A stretch of DNA of 36,250 nucleotides from Bacteroidetes bacterium UBA2664. GTDB taxonomy: Bacteria > Bacteroidota > Rhodothermia > Balneolales > Balneolaceae. Position numbers and translations under genes: made by a program. Within the stretch, counting starts at the first letter, position 1, and every line of letters begins with the position of its first letter. Below, in pieces: positions 17,329-25,034 of this stretch. The notes under the pieces were generated by a model. That model did not search any database. It was not told the DNA's origin and saw nothing but the letters and a program-made list of their open reading frames with translations. The stretch spans positions 1-36,250 of the forward strand of contig DEMS01000021.1 in the NCBI GenBank assembly GCA_002359315.1. The letters run 5' to 3'.

Positions 17329-17344
17329 TTTTTTGCGCAAAAAA
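17329..17344. promoter_or_regulatory. CpG-centred palindrome, candidate LacI-family operator
   Basis: TTTTTTGCGCAAAAAA is a perfect 16-bp palindrome with a central CG step, the hallmark of many LacI-family operators. It lies upstream of susC, in a locus that encodes a LacI regulator about 5 kb away. With no loop and no GC-rich stem it is not a good terminator. Confidence 0.45.
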
Positions 17345-17464
17345 TACCTTGAAATAAAGCGTCATCCTGCAAAAAAATTAATTGTTCCTTATTATCATAA
17401 ATAATTATAAATATATGATTTATGAAACAATCATTTCTTGTATTTGAAAAAAATTTAAAGGTAA

Positions 17465-17524
17465 TTTTGCACTTAATTTGCAGAGAAATGGTTTTTATTT
17501 GCAAAATAAATTGTAATAATTGCA
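17465..17524 (+). promoter_or_regulatory. Helically phased TTGCA box array upstream of susC
   Basis: TTGCA occurs at 17467, 17478, 17499 and 17520, three of the four preceded by T. The spacings are 11, 21 and 21 bp, that is one, two and two helical turns. Such phasing fits cooperative binding of a regulator to one DNA face. A related box with extended match (TTTGCAAAA) occurs at 14806 in the divergent promoter. Confidence 0.45.
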
Positions 17525-17654
17525 TATTTTTCTCATAATGTTAATAGATAGATAGAACATAAAACAAGTAGTTCGACTTACTTGATGAGGTTGCCATTTC
17601 AACTGTTAATCAAACATTAATCAACCGACAGTAATAATTTTAGAGGATTAGAAT

Positions 17655-20600
17655 ATGTTAAACAAGTTACCAATTCAGCTTTTTATGATACTGATGGTTT
17701 CGCTAATACTGGGTTTAAGTACAGCAATTGCGCAATCAATCACCGTTACCGGTACCGTGATCAGTTCAGATAATAATGAGCCTGTTCCTTTCGCGACAGT
17801 TATAATTAAAGGTACTTCAACCGGTACAACTACGGATCTTGATGGAAATTACACACTCAGTAACGTACCCGAGGATGCCGTACTGGTCTTCTCGTATGTT
17901 GGAATGCTCCGTCAGGAGATCCCTGTTAATGGGCGTACTGAGATCAATGTAACTCTGGAAGTGGATGAAATAGGTTTGGAAGCAATTGTGGTGATTGGTT
18001 ACGGAACCTCAAGATCCCTGGATCTGACAGCTCCAATATCTACCATTGATGCAGAAACGATTTCACGGAATGTCTCAACAAATGCTATTTCTTCATTACA
18101 GGGGTCAGTTCCAGGCTTGCAAGTCACAAATTCCGGTGCACCCGGTGCGGGTCCGAGCATACGAGTAAGAGGGATCGGTTCGATGCAAGGTGCAGACCCA
18201 CTCTACGTGGTAGATGGAATGTTCTACAACGACATTAACTGGTTGAGCCCAAACGATATTGAGTCTATTTCTGTGTTAAAAGATGCATCAGCCGCTTCGA
18301 TATACGGTGTGCGCGCATCCGGCGGTGTTATTATGGTTACAACCAAAAAAGGGAATCTTGGAGAAGGGATCATCATCGAATATGATGGATATAGCGGAAT
18401 TAATACGACCAGTAATCTTCTTCAAATGACCAATACAGAGCAGTATTCTACAATGCTGATTGAAGCCGGCATTGAGTCTAGATTAGAGCCTGCTATTGAT
18501 AATTGGGGTGGGAGAGCGTTTACACATAATGGGCAGCAATACACAATTCCATCAACGGATACAGATTGGTATAATGAATTATTAGGGTCAGCCGGCGGTA
18601 CAGCACCTATCATGAATCATTCCCTTTCAGTTCGGGGTGGATCAGAAACAGTATCCTATCATGTGGGTGCTTCCTATACCGGTGAAGATGGTTTATTTCA
18701 GAATACGGACCATAAATGGCAGCGAACGAATATCAGAGCGACTGTAGATTTTGTCCCATATGATTTTCTTGAATTGGGAACCAGTTTTAATATGAATCAA
18801 ACAAGAACAGATAACTCCGGACAAAATTGGAGTGGTATGTATTATGCTGTTCCAACCATGCCGGTCAGGAATTCTGATGCAGAGGAGGATTTTGCAGGTG
18901 CCATTGCAGCAGGATATAATGTAGGCCCGGTCAATAACCCAGTTGCTCAATTATATTACGGTCAAAATAACTGGAATTACAATAAAGACGTGAACCTGGA
19001 TTTCAATGCCTATTCAAATTTAAAGTTTTTGGGTGACGATAGATTGATCTTACGAACACAGTATAGTCACAGGATGACGAATGGCAATAATCGTAATTTT
19101 TCACCGGTCTATTTTGTGGATGATAAGTTAAAAAATGAAAATTCATTTATGAATAGATTTTTCCACGAATCAAATCTTCATCACCTGGACAATACCCTTA
19201 CTTATCGAAATGAATTTGCTGATGTACATAATCTGACGGCAATGGGTGGATTCTCTGTGAGACATTTCAGAGGGTTAAATATGGGTGGTAATGCATCAAA
19301 TGTTCCGGGAGGAGAAGAGCACTATCTATACTTTGGGAATGCTGAAGACCCTGCTCCTGAAAACTTTGATGTATTTGATGGCGGATCAACTGAAGTTGGC
19401 CTATCCTATTTCAGCCGTGTAATGTATAATTATGATGATCGATACCTGTTAAATGCAACATTCAGGGCTGATGGAACTGATAAATACACGGAATCATGGG
19501 GATATTTCCCATCTGTCGGTGTCGGTTGGGTAGTGAGTGAAGAGGATTTCATGTCTGATCAGACAACATTTGATCAACTCAAGTTCCGCGCCAGCTGGGG
19601 CCGTTTGGGGAATAATAATGTTCCAAGAGAATCAGGATCAAATGCAATCTCAACCGGGTTTGGTACGTCTTATGTCTTTAACGATGTCATTTCCCCGGGT
19701 TATCGGCCCAGTGTTTTCTTTAATACACTCGTCTGGGAATTGACCGACGAGTACAATACCGGTGTCGAATTTTCTATTTTGGATTACAAACTTTCCGGTG
19801 AAATTGATTATTTCAGAAAAATCACAAAAGATGCAGCTATTTTTACCAGTAACCTGATGGGCGGCGGCGGATTAATCCGTAATCAGGGCGAAATATTGAA
19901 CACCGGAGTGGAATTTCAGCTGAACTGGAGTGATGTAATCGGTGAAGTCGATTACACCATAAGTACAAATCTTAGTACACTTAAAAATGAAGTACTGGAT
20001 CTTGGTGGTGAACCTTATATCCAAACAGGAAGCACACAGCCATACCGGTCGGAGCCGGGTTATTCGCTCTACTCCTGGTACGGATACGTAGTCGAGGGTG
20101 TTTACCAGAATCAGGCTGAAATTGAAAGCCACATCGATACCGGTGTTCATTCTCAGGTAAAACCGGGTTTCTTCAGATTTGAGGATGTGAACGGTGATGG
20201 CATCATCGATGAGAATGACAGGCAGCATCTGGGTGCGAACATTCCGAAATATACCTATGGAGCACAGATCAACCTGGAATACAGAAATTTTGATTTCAGT
20301 ACATCTGTCTATGGAGTTTATGGGAACAAGCTTTTTAATGCACTTAGAGGAGGCAGAAGCCATCACGGTGACTATAACTTTGAAGTGGATCTCTATGAAA
20401 ACAGATGGACGGGTGAAGGGTCCACAAACAGCTATCCATCTGCTGAAGGGCTGTTGCACTCCTGGAACATGAATAACATGAATACATTCCTGGTAGAAGA
20501 TGGATCATTCTTCAGAATCCAGAATATTACAGTCGGATATACAATTAATGATTTGATACCCGGCAGTTCATCAGGAAACCGAGTCAGGTTCAGGCTCACC

Positions 20601-20726
20601 GCTCAGAATCCATTCACCACATTTAAGTTTAACGGTTTCACTCCTGAAGTTGGCGGAGTTGGAAGTGCCGGTGGTGTCAATCCTATTCCAAGAAGTATCA
20701 CATTTGGTGTAAACATTACTTACTAA
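17655..20726 (+). CDS. SusC-like TonB-dependent outer-membrane transporter
   Basis: A 1023-residue protein with a signal peptide ending at AIAQ (about residue 27). It has a carboxypeptidase-regulatory-like domain (residues ~30-105, VTGTVISSDNNEPVPFATV and TDLDGNYTL), a Plug domain with the SusC signatures IRVRGIGSMQGADPLYVVDG and VLKDASAASIYGVRASGGVI, and a beta-barrel ending in FGVNITY. SusC proteins import oligosaccharides with a SusD lid, powered by TonB/ExbBD. The partner susD begins 24 nt downstream. Length and domain order are normal. The glycan is not predictable from sequence; the neighbouring GH144-like enzyme suggests a beta-glucan. Confidence 0.97.
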   Translation: MLNKLPIQLFMILMVSLILGLSTAIAQSITVTGTVISSDNNEPVPFATVIIKGTSTGTTTDLDGNYTLSNVPEDAVLVFSYVGMLRQEIPVNGRTEINVTLEVDEIGLEAIVVIGYGTSRSLDLTAPISTIDAETISRNVSTNAISSLQGSVPGLQVTNSGAPGAGPSIRVRGIGSMQGADPLYVVDGMFYNDINWLSPNDIESISVLKDASAASIYGVRASGGVIMVTTKKGNLGEGIIIEYDGYSGINTTSNLLQMTNTEQYSTMLIEAGIESRLEPAIDNWGGRAFTHNGQQYTIPSTDTDWYNELLGSAGGTAPIMNHSLSVRGGSETVSYHVGASYTGEDGLFQNTDHKWQRTNIRATVDFVPYDFLELGTSFNMNQTRTDNSGQNWSGMYYAVPTMPVRNSDAEEDFAGAIAAGYNVGPVNNPVAQLYYGQNNWNYNKDVNLDFNAYSNLKFLGDDRLILRTQYSHRMTNGNNRNFSPVYFVDDKLKNENSFMNRFFHESNLHHLDNTLTYRNEFADVHNLTAMGGFSVRHFRGLNMGGNASNVPGGEEHYLYFGNAEDPAPENFDVFDGGSTEVGLSYFSRVMYNYDDRYLLNATFRADGTDKYTESWGYFPSVGVGWVVSEEDFMSDQTTFDQLKFRASWGRLGNNNVPRESGSNAISTGFGTSYVFNDVISPGYRPSVFFNTLVWELTDEYNTGVEFSILDYKLSGEIDYFRKITKDAAIFTSNLMGGGGLIRNQGEILNTGVEFQLNWSDVIGEVDYTISTNLSTLKNEVLDLGGEPYIQTGSTQPYRSEPGYSLYSWYGYVVEGVYQNQAEIESHIDTGVHSQVKPGFFRFEDVNGDGIIDENDRQHLGANIPKYTYGAQINLEYRNFDFSTSVYGVYGNKLFNALRGGRSHHGDYNFEVDLYENRWTGEGSTNSYPSAEGLLHSWNMNNMNTFLVEDGSFFRIQNITVGYTINDLIPGSSSGNRVRFRLTAQNPFTTFKFNGFTPEVGGVGSAGGVNPIPRSITFGVNITY

Positions 20727-20750
20727 TTTAAATTTTAAGATTTATCCACT

Positions 20751-22328
20751 ATGAATAGTTCAAACATTTTTAAATACATGGCGGTAATGTTTGCGTTCAC
20801 GTTTACATTACTATTTATAAACAGTTGCGATGACTTTCTGAATAACCCGATTGAGGGCCAGGTTCCGGTTAACGAGATAGACTATACAGATGATAGCAGA
20901 ATGTATGAACCTGTATCATCTGTTTATGCCCGTGCCAGAGATAACAACCTTGGCCACTGGTCAAATCAGGCAATGCTGTTTTTTCGCAGTGATTTTATTT
21001 TCAAAGGCGGGCATGCAGGAGATCAGCCAATCATGGAGGATATTCAGGATTTCCAATATGAAACAATGCGGAATGCGTGGTTTGTGAATAATCTTTGGAC
21101 TTCACATTTTGGCCTGATTCGGGATGCAAATGCAGCACTTGCAGAACTTGAAAAGTTTGGTGAGAATGGTGCAAATCCGGCATTAAACGACCAATATAAA
21201 GCTGAAGTGAGATGGTTCCGTGCGTTAGGCTATTGGAGAATGTTGCGTTTTTATGGAGATGTTCCATTTTACAATAAAGATACTCTTGCGGCTCAACTGA
21301 GACTATCTCCAAGAGATGAGGTCTATGAGTATGTGGTCAGTGAGTTAAATGACATTCTTGATGACCTTTCTGCCGAACATCCAAGCCACATGTCTCCCAG
21401 AACAGGATCAGTTACGAAATGGGCAGCATATACACTTCTTGCAAAAATAGCGGGAGACTTCCAGGATTATCAATTGATGTTGGATGCTTCACAGGCGATC
21501 ATCGATAGTGGACTGTTTTCATTGCATCCTGATTACTATGAACTTTTCAGATATGAAGGAGAACTTTCAGATGAAAGCATTTTTGAACTTCAGCAAACCG
21601 ATTTTGGGGAGTCATCCGGAAATGCAACAAATATCGATCAATTTTACGTAGCTCACGGGATCAAACAAACCGGCGGTACTAAATTTGATGGCAGTGGTTT
21701 TACATCCGGCTGGGGATTTTCCATGCCCGCTCAGAAATTTATTGACCTGATGGAAGAAAGAGATGAAGGAATACGATATGAGACAAGCATCATTCATCAA
21801 AACACGAGAACCATGGAGGGAGATTCTATCGGTTCGATACCGGCTGATCTTCAAGGTTTATTAGATCGATATAATGATGAAGGACGCGGAGTAGCTGAGG
21901 CATACTTTTTCAAAACGTATGCACCATATAGGGATCAGACACCCGGCCGACACAGATACGGTGGATGGAATAACATTCGAATGTTCAGATACGCAGATAT
22001 TTTACTGCTAAATGCAGAGGCTCGAATTCATCTAAATGGACCCGGCTCAGGAGATGCTCAAATCAATCAGGTCAGAGATCGTGCCGGTATGCCACCGCTT
22101 TCCGGTGCAACCATTGATGACATCATCGATGAAAGAGCTGTTGAACTGGAATTTGAATGGGGTGCGGATCGATTCTTTGATTTGGTCAGATTAGGACGGG
22201 CTGAAGGTACCATTCCTAACTTTAGAGAGGGTGAACATGAATTTTTCCCAATACCGGTCGTGCAGATCGATTTACAACCCGGATTGGCTGAACCGCCGGT
22301 ACCCGGAATAGAACCTCCCGAATTTTAA
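20751..22328 (+). CDS. SusD/RagB-like glycan-binding lipoprotein
   Basis: A 525-residue lipoprotein (LLFINSCDDFLNNP, lipid Cys26) forming the surface lid of the upstream SusC. The N-terminal helical part has the usual AEVRWFRALGYWRMLRFYGDVPF block. The C-terminal RagB/SusD region has NNIRMFRYADILLLNAEARIHL, ERAVELEFEWGADRFFDLVRLG and the final EFFPIPVVQID. All are diagnostic of PF07980/PF14322. The gene is 24 nt after susC and is followed by a strong terminator, so susCD forms its own transcript end. Ligand binding residues cannot be assigned. Confidence 0.97.
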   Translation: MNSSNIFKYMAVMFAFTFTLLFINSCDDFLNNPIEGQVPVNEIDYTDDSRMYEPVSSVYARARDNNLGHWSNQAMLFFRSDFIFKGGHAGDQPIMEDIQDFQYETMRNAWFVNNLWTSHFGLIRDANAALAELEKFGENGANPALNDQYKAEVRWFRALGYWRMLRFYGDVPFYNKDTLAAQLRLSPRDEVYEYVVSELNDILDDLSAEHPSHMSPRTGSVTKWAAYTLLAKIAGDFQDYQLMLDASQAIIDSGLFSLHPDYYELFRYEGELSDESIFELQQTDFGESSGNATNIDQFYVAHGIKQTGGTKFDGSGFTSGWGFSMPAQKFIDLMEERDEGIRYETSIIHQNTRTMEGDSIGSIPADLQGLLDRYNDEGRGVAEAYFFKTYAPYRDQTPGRHRYGGWNNIRMFRYADILLLNAEARIHLNGPGSGDAQINQVRDRAGMPPLSGATIDDIIDERAVELEFEWGADRFFDLVRLGRAEGTIPNFREGEHEFFPIPVVQIDLQPGLAEPPVPGIEPPEF

Positions 22329-22346
22329 TAAGACAATATAAATAAG

Positions 22347-22382
22347 GGCATTTCTGGAAGTTTCAGAAATGCCTTTTTTTTT
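22347..22382 (+). terminator. Intrinsic terminator after susCD
   Basis: GGCATTTCTG (22347-22356) pairs perfectly with CAGAAATGCC (22364-22373) around a 7-nt loop, followed by nine T (22374-22382). It lies 18 nt after the susD stop. Confidence 0.92.
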
Positions 22383-22532
22383 CATGAAATTGAACATTGA
22401 CATTTAAAACCGAACCGTATAATCATAATACTCAAATCTGAGAATACACATCCATCACTTGAAATGAATTGTAAGTCAATATTTTAAAGATATTTACAGA
22501 TATATATAAACCGTTATCCAAACTAGAATTTC

Positions 22533-24032
22533 ATGGAAAAAGAGAAAGGGATCAATCGAAGAGAGTTTTTGTCAACAGCCACAAAAGCCAGTATTGGTGC
22601 AGGAATCGGAATTACGGTTCTTCCTTCACATGTAACGGGAGTTACCGGCAAGGTTGCCCCAAATGATCGGATTAACATCGGATTGATCGGATATGGTTCA
22701 CAATCCAGGAAGATGTTGCCCGGCTGGCTGAATGAACCTAATTTTCAATTTATCTCTGTATGTGATCCAAACAAGGAGAGTTATGACTATCCGGATTGGG
22801 GTGGGCCCAGAGGTGAAATCGCCGGAACCGCAGGAGGGCGTGATGTAGGACAGCGAATTGTTAATAAATTCTACGCAGATCAAACCGGCCAAAGCAATTA
22901 TGACGGCTGTTCTGCCTTTGCTGATTTTAGAGAAATGATGGAGAAGGAGAGTGACCTGGATGCTGTATTTATTATGACTCCCGATCACCTTCACGCCTCT
23001 ATTGCGGTTGCAGCAATGAACAAAGGGTTAATGCTTGCAACACACAAACCAATAGGAAATTATTTACAGGAGACCAGGGCTGCGATCAACAAGGCGAAAA
23101 ATTCAGGCATGGCAACTCATATTTTTGCCGGCCAGGAACGCTATGAACATTATCTGATCCAAGAGTGGATTAAGCACGGTGCCATAGGAAAACTGAAAGA
23201 GCTGCATCGGTGGACGAACCGCCCTATGTGGCCTCAAGGATCGCCTTATTTGCCGGATGAAAACCCGCCAATTCCGGATGGCTTTGATTGGCAACTCTGG
23301 CTGGGCCCATCACTGCCAAGGCCTTACTCACCTGAATATACACATACCGCTTTTCGGGGATGGCATGAATTTGGGGCCGGATGTCTGGCTGATATGGGCT
23401 ATTATTCTCTCTGGAACGACTGGAAATTGTTGAATCTGGGCATGCCAACCAAGGCAGAAGCTTCAGCCAGTGTAATCTGTGACATTCGGGAATTCAGAAG
23501 CACATGGGTCAGAAACCATGTATCATTTCCGCATGCTGCCAAAATCCGATGGGAAGTTCCGGTAAATGGAACAGAAGATACGATTGATGTCTATTGGTAT
23601 GAAGGTGGATTAAGGCCACCAAACTTGAAAGCGGTAAAGGATAAAGGAATGAAACTGGGAGGAGAAGGTGTCTATTTAGTTGGTGAAGAAGGAGTTATCC
23701 TCTCCGGTTGGGGGCATAACAACCCTCAGTTGCTGGGTGTAAATAATGCAGAAGAACTTATTGCATCAATAACGGAACCTGATTTTGAAGAAACCCCGCT
23801 GGATGCCCAAATGATTGCAGCATTCCGGGGTGAACAAGAATCACAGTCGAGTTATCCGAATGCACAAGTTATTGCAGAAACCATCTGCCTGGGAAATTTG
23901 GCTATCAGGGCGGATCAATCATTCAGAACCGATCAGATACTGGAACTTGATTTGGAAACACTCAGAATTACGAATGTTCCGGAAGTCAATCAATATGTAA
24001 GCAGAGAATCCCGATCCGGATGGGAGCTCTGA
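22533..24032 (+). CDS. Tat-exported Gfo/Idh/MocA oxidoreductase
   Basis: A 499-residue protein with a twin-arginine signal (NRREFLS, Arg9-Arg10, then a hydrophobic ASIGAGIGITVLP run), so it is exported folded with its cofactor. The Rossmann motif is NIGLIGYGSQSR (48-59), and the IMTPDHLHASIAVAAMNKGLML block is typical of PF01408. The EKP motif appears as HKP (Lys172). The usual DxGxH motif reads DMGYY (287-291), placing Tyr291 where His is expected. Exported members found beside DUF1080 genes are proposed to interconvert glycosides and 3-keto-glycosides. The downstream DUF1080 gene starts 49 nt after its stop, supporting that role. Exact substrate and redox partner are unknown. Confidence 0.93.
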   Translation: MEKEKGINRREFLSTATKASIGAGIGITVLPSHVTGVTGKVAPNDRINIGLIGYGSQSRKMLPGWLNEPNFQFISVCDPNKESYDYPDWGGPRGEIAGTAGGRDVGQRIVNKFYADQTGQSNYDGCSAFADFREMMEKESDLDAVFIMTPDHLHASIAVAAMNKGLMLATHKPIGNYLQETRAAINKAKNSGMATHIFAGQERYEHYLIQEWIKHGAIGKLKELHRWTNRPMWPQGSPYLPDENPPIPDGFDWQLWLGPSLPRPYSPEYTHTAFRGWHEFGAGCLADMGYYSLWNDWKLLNLGMPTKAEASASVICDIREFRSTWVRNHVSFPHAAKIRWEVPVNGTEDTIDVYWYEGGLRPPNLKAVKDKGMKLGGEGVYLVGEEGVILSGWGHNNPQLLGVNNAEELIASITEPDFEETPLDAQMIAAFRGEQESQSSYPNAQVIAETICLGNLAIRADQSFRTDQILELDLETLRITNVPEVNQYVSRESRSGWEL

Positions 24033-24081
24033 ATGGACAAATAAATGAGATAAGTACCATAACATTCACTAAATAAAAAAC

Positions 24082-24852
24082 ATGATGAAAAATCTATTTA
24101 TCAATACCGCGATTCTGTGCTTACTGATATTAGTGAGCGGATGCAGTCCTGATATTCAAACAGATGTTGAAAGTCAACGTGATTTTGAAGCCGAAGGGTA
24201 TATATCCCTTTTTAATGGCACTGATCTGGAAGGTTGGGAAATACCGGAGGGTGATGGTGGACACTGGAAAGTGATAGATGGTGTTATCGATTATGATGCT
24301 TTGTCAGAGGCTGAAGGGAATAAGAGCCTCTATACCGAGCGTGATGATTTCCGGGATTATGATCTTCATGTTGAATGGAGATTTACAGATACGCAACTAT
24401 ATGATTCAATGCCTTTTGTACTTCCAAATGGTGAATATGCAAGAGATGAGGATGGGGAAATATTCAGATGGCCGCGACCCAATGCGGATTCAGGGATCTT
24501 GATGAGAGGAGGGCCACAAGTCCAGATCTGGAACTGGGATGTAGGGTCCGGAGAACTTTGGGGAACCCGAACAAATCAGAATCTTTCAGCAGAAGAGAGA
24601 GCCAAAGCCACTCCACTTCGAAGAGCCGATCATATTCCGGGAGAGTGGAACTCATTTGATATAACACTGCGTGGCGACCGGGTTACTGTCCATTTGAATG
24701 ATATTTTAGTTATTGAAGATGGCTTGTTGCACAATATTGGCGATGAAGGGCCAATTGGATTACAACACCATGGCGGGATGAGAGAAGACGGTACAATGGA
24801 TCCAACAAGCAGTGAAATACAGTTCAGAAATATTTGGATTAAAGAGTTGTAA
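24082..24852 (+). CDS. DUF1080 lipoprotein, 3-keto-disaccharide hydrolase type (copy 1)
   Basis: A 256-residue lipoprotein (LILVSGC, lipid Cys21) with a concanavalin-like DUF1080 domain (PF06439). Hallmarks are YISLFNGTDLEGWE (41-54), HWKVIDGVIDY, DYDLHVEWRF, ADSGILMRGG, GEWNSFDITLRGDRVTVHLND and a closing QFRNIWIKEL. DUF1080 proteins have been assigned as 3-keto-disaccharide hydrolases that split 3-keto-glycosides made by Gfo/Idh/MocA enzymes, and such an oxidoreductase is encoded just upstream. Compared with copy 2 it has a segment between ARDEDGEIFRWPRP and the binding loop (roughly residues 115-140) that may shape the substrate pocket. A terminator follows. Confidence 0.92.
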   Translation: MMKNLFINTAILCLLILVSGCSPDIQTDVESQRDFEAEGYISLFNGTDLEGWEIPEGDGGHWKVIDGVIDYDALSEAEGNKSLYTERDDFRDYDLHVEWRFTDTQLYDSMPFVLPNGEYARDEDGEIFRWPRPNADSGILMRGGPQVQIWNWDVGSGELWGTRTNQNLSAEERAKATPLRRADHIPGEWNSFDITLRGDRVTVHLNDILVIEDGLLHNIGDEGPIGLQHHGGMREDGTMDPTSSEIQFRNIWIKEL

Positions 24853-24872
24853 ATAGTGTAGTCAATCATGGG

Positions 24873-24918
24873 ATCTTCCCGGCAACTGATTTATAATCAA
24901 CCCGGGAAGATTTTTTTT
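24873..24918 (+). terminator. Intrinsic terminator after DUF1080 copy 1
   Basis: ATCTTCCCGG (24873-24882) pairs perfectly with CCGGGAAGAT (24902-24911) across a 19-nt loop, and the T-tract runs on to 24918. It separates the oxidoreductase/DUF1080 pair from the PQQ-cytochrome gene. Confidence 0.88.
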
Positions 24919-25012
24919 ATTTTATTACGTGACTGTATCATAATTTCTCTGTTTCATTATCTGAGTCGTTTTAAATAGAGTTGAGCAGATCTATCCAAAA
25001 ATTTCAATTATT

Positions 25013-25020
25013 TATCTTTG
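25013..25020 (+). promoter_or_regulatory. Candidate -7 element for the PQQ-cytochrome gene
   Basis: TATCTTTG fits TAnnTTTG and lies 14 nt before the ATG at 25035, which would give a very short leader. It follows a strong terminator, so a promoter is expected here. No clear TTTG -33 box is present at the normal spacing. Confidence 0.4.
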
Positions 25021-25034
25021 TCCAATTTTAAATC

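Larger units (their letters stand above)
17232..17654. promoter_or_regulatory. susC upstream/leader region with multiple sites
   Basis: This 423-nt stretch has no convincing protein gene. It holds a TATTTTTG -7-like element (17305-17312), the palindrome at 17329-17344, an AT-rich inverted repeat (17395-17402 with 17418-17425), four TTGCA boxes (17467-17524) and a tiny 11-codon ORF (17585-17620). Its length suggests an independent promoter for susCD. Confidence 0.5.

Noticed and set aside
17728..17737. ATTGCGCAAT palindrome as a second LacI operator
   Set aside because: It lies within the susC signal-peptide codons and the match to the upstream palindrome is short; likely coincidence.
19872..20459. 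195-codon antisense ORF inside susC
   Set aside because: It is a shadow of the susC coding frame with no signal, motif or ribosome binding site of its own.
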